From contig JBBDIT010000042.1 in assembly GCA_040880285.1 (NCBI GenBank), positions 1 through 23,625 on the forward strand: a DNA stretch of 23,625 bases, in the 5' to 3' direction. The notes beneath the pieces are model-generated. The model was given only the letters and a program-made list of their open reading frames with translations. It was not told the origin of the DNA and did not search any database. Positions 1 through 7,636 of this stretch are shown here, piece by piece (positions within the stretch are counted from its first letter, which is position 1; each line of letters begins with the position of its first letter). Both the position numbers and the translations under genes were made by a program. The DNA comes from JANQJA01 sp040880285. Its GTDB lineage: Bacteria; Pseudomonadota; Gammaproteobacteria; Pseudomonadales; Azotimanducaceae.

Positions 1-91
1 AATACGGGTTTTTCGGGGGAAGCGAGGGAAACCGCAGTATAACCGGCCCACCAGTCAGTAGAAAGCAGGGTTCGATTACCGGTTGCAGGAG

Positions 92-1585
92 CTATGCAGA
101 CTTTGCCACAGGTTCTGCGAGGGGCTGAACCGGGGCAGGGGCAGAAAATATCATCACGCCATCATCAACGCCTGAAAAGCCCAGAACTACCTTGTCCTTG
201 AGGTAATTCTGGTAAACCTTCCAGGGTTCATTGCGGCCTTGTTTCGGGAACTGGTCCATTGCACGCTGGACATAGCCGGAAGAAAAATCGATAAATGGTG
301 CGGTTTCGGCTTCGTCGACCGGACGTTTCGGCAGGCATTGTGTGTATCCGTGTTCGGACATGTGATTTAAAAGTTTGCAAACGTACTGGCAAGTAAGATC
401 ACACTTGAGCGTCCATGATGCATTGGTATAGCCGAATGATGTGGCGAGATTCGGGATGTCACTGTACATCATGCCCTTGTAGCTCAGACAGTCGCCTGGA
501 TTCATCACCTGGCCATCAACAATAATCGGTATACCACTCATGAGTTGCATGTTAAGGCCGGTCGCGGTAACGACGATGTCTGCCTCAAGATGCTTGCCTG
601 ATTTCAGCTTGATTCCGTTTTCGGTAAACGTCTCGATGTAATCGGTAACAACGGACGCCTTGTTGAATTTGATGGCCTCAAAGAAATCGCTGTCCGGGAC
701 CAGGCACAATCTCTGGTCCCATGGGTTATAGGTTGGAGTAAAGTGCGTATCGACGTCATAACCCGCTGGCAATGCGGCGCGCACACCATCCAACAACATT
801 TTTTTGACGCGCTCGGGCCTCGTGCGACACATGCGGAAGAAGTATGCGCCGAGCAGAATATTGCGCCATCGTACGATGGTGGAGGCGATCTTTTCAGGCA
901 GGATACGCCTGAGCCGATTGGCCATGGCGTCCTGGCCAGGACGTGAAACCAGGTAGGTCGGTGACCGTTGCAGCATGGTGACGTGTGCCGCGTCCCTGGC
1001 CATTTCCGGTACGATGGTCACCGCTGTGGCACCACTGCCGATCACAATGATCTGCTTGTCTTTGTAGTCGAGCGTTTCCGGCCACTTTTGCGGGTGGATG
1101 ATCTGGCCCTTGAACTGCTCTGTACCTTCGAAAGACGGGGTGTAACCCTCTGCATAATTGTAGTAGCCGCTGCACATGAACAGGAAATTACAGGTGAACC
1201 TGACGGTCTCGCCCTTTGCCTTGTTCTCGACATCCAGGGTCCAGCGTGAATTGTCAGATGACCAGGCTGCTTTGCTGACGTGGTGGCTGAATCGGATATG
1301 TCGGGCAATGCCGAATTCCCGTGCGGTCTCGTGCAAGTATTCGAGAATCGCGGGACCATCGGCAATGGCCCTGGGATTGGTCCAGGGTTTGAACGCATAG
1401 CCCAGCGTGTGCATGTCGGAGTCGGAACGAACGCCGGGGTAGCGAAACAGATCCCAGGTTCCACCTATCGCCTCGCGACCTTCCAGTATGGCGTAGGTTC
1501 GATCGGGGCATTTGTCCTGCAGGTGATAACCTGCGCCAATGCCGGAGATACCAGCACCCACCACCAATACGTCAAAGTGTTCCAT
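92..1585 (-). CDS. Flavin-containing Baeyer-Villiger-type monooxygenase
   Basis: Predicted FAD/NADPH-dependent monooxygenase that inserts oxygen into ketones or oxidises related carbonyl substrates; cytosolic. The 497-residue protein has an N-terminal FAD Rossmann motif GAGISG at residues 10-15, the Baeyer-Villiger fingerprint FKGQIIHPQKWP at 158-169 (an exact fit to FxGxxxHxxxWP), and a second, NADPH-binding dinucleotide motif GSGATA at 183-188. Length is normal for single-component class B flavin monooxygenases. The ATG at 1583-1585 is preceded by a good GAGG ribosome site six bases away. The gene stands alone: the next gene on this strand lies beyond 2.7 kb, across a decayed region. Substrate cannot be read from sequence; long-chain, cyclic and steroid ketones are all possible in this family. 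Confidence 0.93.
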   Translation of the reverse strand: MEHFDVLVVGAGISGIGAGYHLQDKCPDRTYAILEGREAIGGTWDLFRYPGVRSDSDMHTLGYAFKPWTNPRAIADGPAILEYLHETAREFGIARHIRFSHHVSKAAWSSDNSRWTLDVENKAKGETVRFTCNFLFMCSGYYNYAEGYTPSFEGTEQFKGQIIHPQKWPETLDYKDKQIIVIGSGATAVTIVPEMARDAAHVTMLQRSPTYLVSRPGQDAMANRLRRILPEKIASTIVRWRNILLGAYFFRMCRTRPERVKKMLLDGVRAALPAGYDVDTHFTPTYNPWDQRLCLVPDSDFFEAIKFNKASVVTDYIETFTENGIKLKSGKHLEADIVVTATGLNMQLMSGIPIIVDGQVMNPGDCLSYKGMMYSDIPNLATSFGYTNASWTLKCDLTCQYVCKLLNHMSEHGYTQCLPKRPVDEAETAPFIDFSSGYVQRAMDQFPKQGRNEPWKVYQNYLKDKVVLGFSGVDDGVMIFSAPAPVQPLAEPVAKSA

Positions 1586-1626
1586 GAATTCCTCAATTTT
1601 TACAATCAGTTAGCAGCAAGCGCCAG

Positions 1627-1655
1627 AGTTTAGGGGTATTTTCCGGCAAACTCAA
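1627..1655 (-). promoter_or_regulatory. Possible sigma70 promoter of the monooxygenase gene
   Basis: On the minus strand a -35-like TTGAGT (1650-1655) and a -10-like TAAACT (1627-1632) are 17 bases apart, which would give a transcript starting near 1620 and a 5' leader of about 35 bases before the monooxygenase ATG. Each box matches four of six consensus bases, so this is a weak call from spacing and position. The -35 box touches the left arm of an inverted repeat. Confidence 0.35.
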
Positions 1656-1715
1656 TTCGACCGTTTGTGCCCTGCCTTCGATGATGGTTTAGTCTTGACC
1701 TTATCCGGTCGAATT
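1654..1715. promoter_or_regulatory. 10-base inverted repeat, possible operator
   Basis: AATTCGACCG at 1654-1663 is repeated as its exact reverse complement CGGTCGAATT at 1706-1715, with centres about 52 bases apart. The left arm overlaps the proposed -35 of the monooxygenase promoter. Two distant inverted half-sites in an intergenic region can be a regulator site with looping, but no regulator gene is nearby and chance cannot be excluded. Confidence 0.25.
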
Positions 1716-1731
1716 TGGGGAGTAGTTTTCT

Positions 1732-2030
1732 ATGCGAATTGCGATGCTATTAGTCGGAGTACTCCGTGGTGCAGCTGACACGCCGGTTGTNNNNNNNNNN
1801 NNNNNNNNNNNNNNNNNNNNNNNNNNNNNNNNNNNNNNNNNNNNNNNNNNNNNNNNNNNNNNNNNNNNNNNNNNNNNNNNNNNNNNNNNNGAATTGCGAT
1901 GCTATTAGTCGGAGTACTCCGTGGTGCAGCTGACACGCCGGTTGTGGCTTTGCGCGCCGATATGGACGCGCTGCCTGTCGGCGTAAAGGCGATGACTTAC
2001 CTTGCGCTTGATTACCTGACCAGCGAGTAA
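1732..2030 (+). pseudogene. Remnant of an M20-family amidohydrolase/peptidase
   Basis: When the duplicate around the N gap is collapsed, an ATG at 1732-1734 (GGGGAG ribosome-like site nine bases upstream) reads in frame through to TAA at 2028-2030 and gives only 47 residues. They contain GVLRGA and VVALRADMDALPV, the strongly conserved N-terminal metal-site region of M20D amidohydrolases (normally near residues 65-100 of about 400). This is joined directly to GVKAMTYLALDYL, which resembles the family's extreme C-terminus. The first ~60 residues and about 300 internal residues are missing, including most metal ligands. The internal junction near 1980 lies within continuous sequence, away from the gap. 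I read this as a decayed gene with a large internal deletion. The short ORF could still be translated but cannot be an active hydrolase. Confidence 0.7.
1736..1945. repeat. Exact 55-base duplication flanking a 100-N assembly gap
   Basis: Bases 1736-1790 and 1891-1945 are identical over 55 positions and immediately abut the N run at 1791-1890 on either side. The duplicate ends exactly at the gap on the left and begins exactly at it on the right. That is what an unmerged overlap between two contigs gives, especially when the overlap equals a de Bruijn k-mer of 55. The gap is therefore probably artificial and the two copies are probably one sequence. Confidence 0.85.
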
Positions 2031-2311
2031 CAGTTGGACTAAAGCTGGAGAACGGCGTCTTGCTTTTGCAGCGTCACGTTATGCCGGTCTTTCCTGAACC
2101 ACTGGCTTGACGCACCTGATAGTGCTTGCCGTTCTGCTTTCATTGCCACGGGACGCTTACAGCGGCCATTGGTTACTTTTTCGTACCAGCATGTCATCCA
2201 ATCTCTTATAACGTGAACCGGCAAAGACCGGCATCGAATCCACTTGCGGCTCGCTAGGCTTGAATGAGCGTCATCGTCATCCAATTACCTTATAAGCTGT
2301 GAGAGGGAGCC
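2031..2311. other. Non-coding stretch with partial inverted repeats
   Basis: No convincing gene is seen here. A minus-strand open frame of 81 codons (2039-2284) has no recognisable motif or ribosome site and is probably chance. Two words occur in inverted orientation: ATGCCGGTCTTT at 2081-2092 against AAAGACCGGCAT at 2223-2234, and TCACGTTAT at 2074-2082 against ATAACGTGA at 2208-2216. Their order is not that of a simple hairpin, so this may be a rearranged intergenic repeat. Together with the remnant upstream, it suggests the 1.6-2.3 kb region is decaying sequence. Confidence 0.4.
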
Positions 2312-2623
2312 ATGAATATCTGTTATGTCTATATACTTGCCAGCAAAGATCACAAGCACCTGTCTGTAAAGGCGGTACCGGATTTGCGACACGGTGTGCG
2401 CCAACATCGCATGAGGATCAGTCGCCGGTTGGGAAAAAAGCGTGTGTACCAGAAGGTTGTCCGCGTTGAAAAGTTTGCCGGCTTAACCGGTGCGGTCGCG
2501 CGTGAACGGGAGCTGGAGGGCTGGTCACGTGTCCGTCTCATACATCTCGTGAGCAAAACCAATCCGACGTGGAAGCCGATTTCGATCCGTGCTTATCTCG
2601 GTCGGATGAAGCAGGTGGGATAA
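2312..2623 (+). CDS. GIY-YIG family protein with a degenerate active site
   Basis: The 103-residue protein aligns along its length with small stand-alone GIY-YIG proteins (COG2827 type): YVYILASK at 5-12, AVARERELEGW at 61-71 and the C-terminal NPTWKPI segment at 84-90. The usual YVG(V/I)T element is replaced by S18-V19-K20-A21-V22, losing the second catalytic tyrosine and the glycine. The normal Arg-Arg pair is H27-G28. The metal-binding glutamate region (Glu65/Glu67) is kept. Thus it probably does not cut DNA by the standard mechanism. ATG follows GAGAGGGAG with about five bases of spacing. It sits next to decayed sequence, so it may itself be losing function. Confidence 0.75.
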   Translation: MNICYVYILASKDHKHLSVKAVPDLRHGVRQHRMRISRRLGKKRVYQKVVRVEKFAGLTGAVARERELEGWSRVRLIHLVSKTNPTWKPISIRAYLGRMKQVG

Positions 2624-2692
2624 GGACTCGAAGCGCGTTTTCAGACCGGTTGCCGACGACGATCTCGATACGCACGAGTCATACCTGCTTGC

Positions 2693-2712
2693 GTGACATT
2701 GCGGGTTGTCAC
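2693..2712. terminator. Small hairpin between convergent genes
   Basis: GTGACA (2693-2698) and TGTCAC (2707-2712) form a perfect six-base stem with an eight-base loop, directly after the DUF885 stop codon on the minus strand and 70 bases past the GIY-YIG gene on the plus strand. There is no U-tract on either side, so termination is only plausible from its position. Confidence 0.3.
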
Positions 2713-2713
2713 A

Positions 2714-4483
2714 TCACTCTGGCAGGGAGGCCTCTATCCACTCGTTGACGATATTTTCGAGTACCGATAGAGGTACAGAACCATTGGCCAACACCGTATC
2801 GTGAAATTCCTTGATATCGAAATTCTCGCCAAGCTGTTCTGTGGCAAGGGCGCGCATTTCCAGTAATTTCAGCTGGCCCAGTTTGTACGCCAGTGCCTGG
2901 CCCGGCATGGAAATATAGCGGTCAATTTCGTTTGTGATATCCAGTTCCGTCTTCGGCGCATTGTCCATAAAATAATCAATCGCCTGCTGGCGTGTCCATC
3001 CTTTGTAATGCATGCCGGTATCCACCACCAGGCGTACGGCTCGCCACATGTCATAGGTTAGCTGGCCAAATCGAGAGAAAGGATCCTTGTACATACCGAT
3101 CTCGTAACCCAGGCGTTCACTGTAGAGCCCCCAACCTTCGGTAAATGCGGTAAAGCCGCCGTACCGGCGAAAGTTGGGCAAGGCTTCGAGTTCTTGTTGC
3201 AGGGCAATCTGCAAGTGATGTCCTGGTACTGCCTCGTGCACTGATAACACTTCCATTTCCCACTTGGGTCTGGTTTCTGGTTTGTACAGGTTGACGTAGT
3301 AATAACCAGCGCGGCTGCCATCGGCGGCGGGGCGCATGTAATATGCGGTCGTCGTGTCCGGTGCGATAGCGTCCGGGATTTTCTTCAGGCCGTAGGGCAT
3401 GCGAGGCAGTTTGCCAAACAGATGAACCAGTTCCGGGTCGATACGCTTTGAAATGGCGAGATAGCCCTCGAACAGCGCTTCAGGCGTCTTGTAATAAAAT
3501 TGTGGATCGGTACGCAAATAATCGAAGAACTCGTGCAAGGTTCCTGCGAATCCGACATCATCCTTGATTGCGATCATTTCGGCACGATTGCGGGCGACTT
3601 CTTCAAGGCCAAGCTGATGGACTTGATCCGGCGTCATTTCCGTGGTGGTGTACCTGCGCACCTGGAATTCGTAATAAGCGCTGCCTTTGGGCAGGTCTGA
3701 TGAACCGATGGTATCGCGACAGGCTGGTAGGTAGGTTTCAGTAAAAAACTTGTCGAGACGCTGGTAGGAAGGAATGACAGCACCGGCAATGACCTCACGT
3801 GCCCTCGCCTTGAGTCGCGCTTTGTCTGCAGCAGAAAACGAATCCGGCATATTGGCGAAAGGTTTGTAAAACAGGCTTTGCTGCGGATCATTCACGATTT
3901 GGTTGCGAATCTGCGCCGGCACACGCTGCATCGTGACGTTAGGTGGGACAATACCACGCGAAATCCCTGCTTCCATCAGCGCAATCGTCTGGTCCATTTG
4001 CCGGGGCAATTGGCGAAGACGGGCAAGCCAGTCCTCATAGTCGCTGACCTGACTCACTCTCAGCTGATCACCGACCTCGTCCAGTGTCTGGATACCGCCA
4101 CGCTGGCTGATGGGAATGAGGTGCATGTCGAATTGGTGTGCTTCAATCCGGTCACGATAATCGCGTTCGAACAGGTCATAATTCAGGCGATCGTCGGCGC
4201 TCAGGAGTTCCCGGTCGACATTCCGCAAGTCCTCAAGTGCCCCAAGATCGCCTGCATGGCTTTTTTCCCTCTCCGCGGGAGACAGGTCACGCCATTGCCG
4301 ATTGAAGCGACGGTCACCAAGATAAGATGCCCAGACGGGATTCTCTTCGAGGACGCGGTTCCAGTGGTGATCAAATACCTGGTGTAGTTTGGCGGCTTCG
4401 GCGTTTCTTACGCTGACCTCAGCATGGCCAAGTGCGCTGACTAGTAACAAAGCCGGGACCGTCGCTGACTGCATCCATCGCAT
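2714..4483 (-). CDS. Secreted DUF885 family protein, predicted zinc metallopeptidase-like
   Basis: 589 residues from the chosen ATG. The N-terminus has a signal peptide (MRWMQSATVPALLLVSALGHAE). The DUF885 (COG4805) signature is clear: HEAVPGHH at about residues 416-423 followed by TEGWGLYSE at about 448-456, giving the HExxH-plus-downstream-glutamate arrangement of a zincin-like site. Members are mostly uncharacterised; a periplasmic peptidase or carboxypeptidase role is inferred, not shown. The ATG at 4481-4483 is preferred because GGAG lies seven bases upstream and the signal peptide begins there. A GTG at 4505-4507 would add eight residues with no benefit. It is the last gene of a probable operon, 45 bases after the TIM-barrel gene. 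Confidence 0.9.
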   Translation of the reverse strand: MRWMQSATVPALLLVSALGHAEVSVRNAEAAKLHQVFDHHWNRVLEENPVWASYLGDRRFNRQWRDLSPAEREKSHAGDLGALEDLRNVDRELLSADDRLNYDLFERDYRDRIEAHQFDMHLIPISQRGGIQTLDEVGDQLRVSQVSDYEDWLARLRQLPRQMDQTIALMEAGISRGIVPPNVTMQRVPAQIRNQIVNDPQQSLFYKPFANMPDSFSAADKARLKARAREVIAGAVIPSYQRLDKFFTETYLPACRDTIGSSDLPKGSAYYEFQVRRYTTTEMTPDQVHQLGLEEVARNRAEMIAIKDDVGFAGTLHEFFDYLRTDPQFYYKTPEALFEGYLAISKRIDPELVHLFGKLPRMPYGLKKIPDAIAPDTTTAYYMRPAADGSRAGYYYVNLYKPETRPKWEMEVLSVHEAVPGHHLQIALQQELEALPNFRRYGGFTAFTEGWGLYSERLGYEIGMYKDPFSRFGQLTYDMWRAVRLVVDTGMHYKGWTRQQAIDYFMDNAPKTELDITNEIDRYISMPGQALAYKLGQLKLLEMRALATEQLGENFDIKEFHDTVLANGSVPLSVLENIVNEWIEASLPE

Positions 4484-4528
4484 GTTGAAACTCCGTTGAT
4501 GATACACCCGGGCAATAATACAGGTTTT

Positions 4529-5299
4529 CTAGCTATATAACCGGGGGGACAGATAGCGGAAGCTTTGCTCCAGGCAATCAAATTCGTCCCTACCGTAGCA
4601 GTTATCCTGCTCAACATAACAATGTCCGATACCTTGTCGTTTTGTTGCCTCGAGGATGGCTGGCCAGTTCAGGTTGCCCTTGCCAACGGGCGCAAAGACA
4701 CGTTGACCGTTTGCGTTTAACGCGAAGTCCTTGAGGTGCAGCGCTGCGATACGATCTGCGTACCCATCGATCCAGGCGACAGGGTCACCACCACCGGCTA
4801 CGATCCAGTGCGTATCGAACTCCGCCATGACTTCATCGTTGGTGGTGCTGTCATACAGGTGGGCGAGCCAGGGTTTACCGTCAAAGTGCTGAAATTCATG
4901 ATGATGATTGTGGTAGACGAATCGAATGTCATGGGTAGCCAGTCGGGCGGCAATCGGCCGCAATTCCTCAAGAAACCGGGTTAATCCGGTCATGGACAGA
5001 TAGGTTTTTGGCGGGATCATGCCGACACCCGCATACTGGCACTGCCACATTTTGTGTTCTTCTATGACCCGGTCGAGGTCGAATTTGAATCGATCCCATG
5101 GTGTGTGTGTGGCCGTGATGGCGATATCATTATCCTCGCAAATATCCGCAACCATGGCGGCATCAATGTCGCCGAAACCGGCTGTTTCTATTGTCCTGTA
5201 GCCCATGCTACGAATACGGCTTGTGGCGAATTTGAGGTCATCGGCAGACTGTGTGTATTGCCTTAACGTAAACAATTGCACGCCAAGTTGTAGGGCCAT
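4529..5299 (-). CDS. Sugar phosphate isomerase/epimerase-like TIM-barrel protein
   Basis: The 256-residue protein belongs to the xylose-isomerase-like TIM barrel (AP endonuclease 2) superfamily, which includes sugar epimerases, IolE and IolI. Visible family elements in order are LGVQLFTLR on the first strand, YRTIETAGFG with a metal-type glutamate, YHNHHHEF, a D-x-H in FDTHWIVAGGGDP, HLKDF and a late glutamate in YVEQDN; these acidic and histidine residues normally hold one divalent metal. Substrate is unknown. I start it at the ATG 5297-5299, where the barrel begins. The open frame extends to 5398, but that would overlap the upstream gene by 74 bases. Only 25 bases separate it from the DUF3604 gene, suggesting co-transcription. 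No export signal is seen from this start, so it is probably cytosolic. Confidence 0.88.
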   Translation of the reverse strand: MALQLGVQLFTLRQYTQSADDLKFATSRIRSMGYRTIETAGFGDIDAAMVADICEDNDIAITATHTPWDRFKFDLDRVIEEHKMWQCQYAGVGMIPPKTYLSMTGLTRFLEELRPIAARLATHDIRFVYHNHHHEFQHFDGKPWLAHLYDSTTNDEVMAEFDTHWIVAGGGDPVAWIDGYADRIAALHLKDFALNANGQRVFAPVGKGNLNWPAILEATKRQGIGHCYVEQDNCYGRDEFDCLEQSFRYLSPRLYS

Positions 5300-5324
5300 G
5301 ACTTTTGGTGTCCTGAATGAATTG

Positions 5325-7532
5325 TTAGAGGCGGTAGTTGACGTAAATTGGAGAAGACCAGGCACGTTCTTCGACAGGTGCCAGGCAGTCGTCGTCATCG
5401 TCTGCGCACAGGGATTCGATTCTTATGCAGTTACCCACACTGTCTCGCTCACAAACATAAGGCCTGGCCCCAATCGCCATGGAGGGTGCCTCTATTGCTC
5501 GTACGTAATACACGCTATCTCGTTTGTTTGAAGTAAAGTCCTCATCAGTAAATTCGACGGAACATCCTGAAGCGGTGCCAGGGCATTCGAACGTTTTCCA
5601 GGGATCGTCGACCAATGTTGCAATACTTTCTTTTGGCGTTATTTGGGGGCGAATTCTGATGACCTCGATCCGTGTAATGGCGCGCCTGTCACTGCTCGGG
5701 TTAAAGCATTCGCCGTTACATAACTGCTCGATGCGCTCGCCTGTCAAAGCATCCGTGGTGAAGTCAGGGCAACCTGGAGCCTGTTCAAATGAGCCTAATG
5801 CCTGGACTTTGAACGAGGGTGCCGTCGTTTGCGTGGCTTGCGAACCCATAGGCAGGTCACCAGCATCGGATTCGAGATTGAACCAGAGCAGGATTCGCGG
5901 ACCGCTGGTTGCGTATACCTGCTGTGCCGAGAGTGCATCCCATATGTCTTGCCTTTGCCGCGACACCGAGTGCACGGCAACCAGACCACCGGACATGAAC
6001 CAGGATGCGGCGCGTTCAAAGTTCCATGCGACGAATGGGGATGCCGGTGCCTCCATGATCGGTACACTTCTGACTGCCGGCTTCGGCTTTTTATAGGGCG
6101 GTAATAGCACGCCCGGGATTTTGTCAAATCTTGCTTCGGTCTGGGTGCTGCGGGCGAATTCCTTGTAACCGGTGCCTGGCCTGGCAGAATGATTGTCGCT
6201 ACCACCGACGAAACCAAACTTGAACCGATCGGTCCCACCCTCTGCATCGAAATTACGAAGCGCCAGGAGATACTGGGCTGAACCCTTCGGACGATAGTTA
6301 AATGATGGCATGAAACAGTCACGGCATTGTCCGGCGTCCAGCCAGTCTGCGGGATTTGTGCCGGGCATCACCTTGTCGCCGGCATTAAAGCGTGCCTCCA
6401 CAAAGTTCTGCCGCGCTTCTGCGGCCAGCGCATTGCATTGCCTGGCAGTAAAGGATTCTGCGATGCAGCGCTCATACGTGATCTCACCAGCCCGCCAGCA
6501 ACCGGGGACAAAATTATTGGCTGGTTCAGGGCAACTCACGTGACCTTCGGCATCCACCAGCGCCTCTGTAAACGGCCGGTATTCTTCCGAGTTGCCATGA
6601 CCGGAATAGATCTCGATCAGGCGCTGGCGAGCCGGGTCGTGCTGGTCCTCATTTAATTGCTTGTGCCAGTCTGAACCAGGTGGCGTATACATACCCCAGG
6701 TGGTCCCATGGGGAATCACCAGGGTTTCCATATTCCATTCGTTTAGCTTGTTGAACAGGATTTCCGGTGTTGCTGCTGTCTCCATGCATTCGGGCGAGAG
6801 ATCGCGGACAGAGACCCCATCTTCACATTGCGTAAGCCCGCGAAAATCTCTCGAATTCGATAACAGTTCCTGGCGCCCGCCGTTAATAAGCCCCGCAAGT
6901 CCGGTTAACAGGAATGAAGGCTGTCCCAGAATCTGTGGTGAGGCGCCAGGTTCGGGTAGTGATGATATGGGTCTGGCTGGAATTTCGTCATCGGCAAGGC
7001 CCTTGATGATGACGTTCTTGTGACCGAAGTGATTCGAAGCAGTGAACCCTGCCTGAGTCCACTCCCATCCCATAAATGCGACCAGGTCAGGTTCAGCACT
7101 ATTGCTGATGGCATTGCACTGGCGTATTTCGTCTATCGTGTTTTGCCAGCGTGGCCGGGTCAGCGACTCGGCGTGATCGTTAATCGAGAAGAAGTCCAGT
7201 GCCGAGCAATAGCGTGCAAAGTCGCAGGCATCGCTAACCGGATGCAGGCCGTCGCCACCAGCACTGGGCAAGGACATAAACAGCGCATCAATGGAGAAAG
7301 TTGTATGGACATGGAGATCACCGAACAGGATTTCTCGTGTTGAGCGGACATCGAGTCGGCTTGCGTCGGCAGCGGTTGTCATGCGGGCTTCGATTGCCAC
7401 CTCAGCCGGGCGCGCTATCGGGGCCGGGCTAGACGGTTGCCAGCCAGTACCAAACCAACCGTTGGCGATAGCGTACAATAACAATGAGATCGTGGTGCCA
7501 AGACCCACAATAATTGAGAGGAATAGTCGCAT
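5325..7532 (-). CDS. Membrane-anchored DUF3604 domain protein
   Basis: About 735 residues with an N-terminal hydrophobic anchor (roughly residues 3-22), then a large domain matching DUF3604. Diagnostic segments are FGDLHVHTTFSIDA (about 70-83), FFSINDHAE (about 115-123), GWEWTQ and GSDNHSARPGTGYKE in the C-terminal half. The HxH, DH and DNH clusters resemble the metal sites of PHP-type phosphoesterases, so a metal-dependent hydrolase facing the periplasm is inferred; biochemical function is not established. Many cysteines occur in the exported part. The ATG at 7530-7532 and a GTG two codons earlier (7536-7538) are both possible; neither has a clear ribosome site. It is first of three same-strand genes, followed by a TIM-barrel protein and a DUF885 protein. 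Confidence 0.9.
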   Translation of the reverse strand: MRLFLSIIVGLGTTISLLLYAIANGWFGTGWQPSSPAPIARPAEVAIEARMTTAADASRLDVRSTREILFGDLHVHTTFSIDALFMSLPSAGGDGLHPVSDACDFARYCSALDFFSINDHAESLTRPRWQNTIDEIRQCNAISNSAEPDLVAFMGWEWTQAGFTASNHFGHKNVIIKGLADDEIPARPISSLPEPGASPQILGQPSFLLTGLAGLINGGRQELLSNSRDFRGLTQCEDGVSVRDLSPECMETAATPEILFNKLNEWNMETLVIPHGTTWGMYTPPGSDWHKQLNEDQHDPARQRLIEIYSGHGNSEEYRPFTEALVDAEGHVSCPEPANNFVPGCWRAGEITYERCIAESFTARQCNALAAEARQNFVEARFNAGDKVMPGTNPADWLDAGQCRDCFMPSFNYRPKGSAQYLLALRNFDAEGGTDRFKFGFVGGSDNHSARPGTGYKEFARSTQTEARFDKIPGVLLPPYKKPKPAVRSVPIMEAPASPFVAWNFERAASWFMSGGLVAVHSVSRQRQDIWDALSAQQVYATSGPRILLWFNLESDAGDLPMGSQATQTTAPSFKVQALGSFEQAPGCPDFTTDALTGERIEQLCNGECFNPSSDRRAITRIEVIRIRPQITPKESIATLVDDPWKTFECPGTASGCSVEFTDEDFTSNKRDSVYYVRAIEAPSMAIGARPYVCERDSVGNCIRIESLCADDDDDCLAPVEERAWSSPIYVNYRL

Positions 7533-7636
7533 CGTCACGATTCTACATAAAGTTAGCCAGGCTGTAACAAACTATTAATAGGCGCATCAGTGATATGCAC
7601 CAGGTCAAATTCATCCAGGGGTGGAGTAGCCATTAA

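Noticed and set aside
60..95. GGGTTCGATTACC resembles a tRNA T-arm.
   Set aside because: The flanks do not pair as a five-base stem and no acceptor or anticodon arm can be drawn.
1730..1936. Minus-strand frame running through the N gap.
   Set aside because: It is antisense to the amidohydrolase remnant and half of it is undetermined bases.
1736..1945. Direct repeat as an attachment site or insertion-sequence target duplication.
   Set aside because: The copies abut an N run exactly and no integrase or transposase is present; an assembly overlap explains it better.
2039..2284. Minus-strand frame of 81 codons.
   Set aside because: No ribosome site, no recognisable motif, and it lies in sequence with repeat-like words; likely a chance frame.
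3878..4387. Long plus-strand frame of 169 codons.
   Set aside because: It is antisense to the DUF885 gene, whose motifs and signal peptide are clear; shadow frame.
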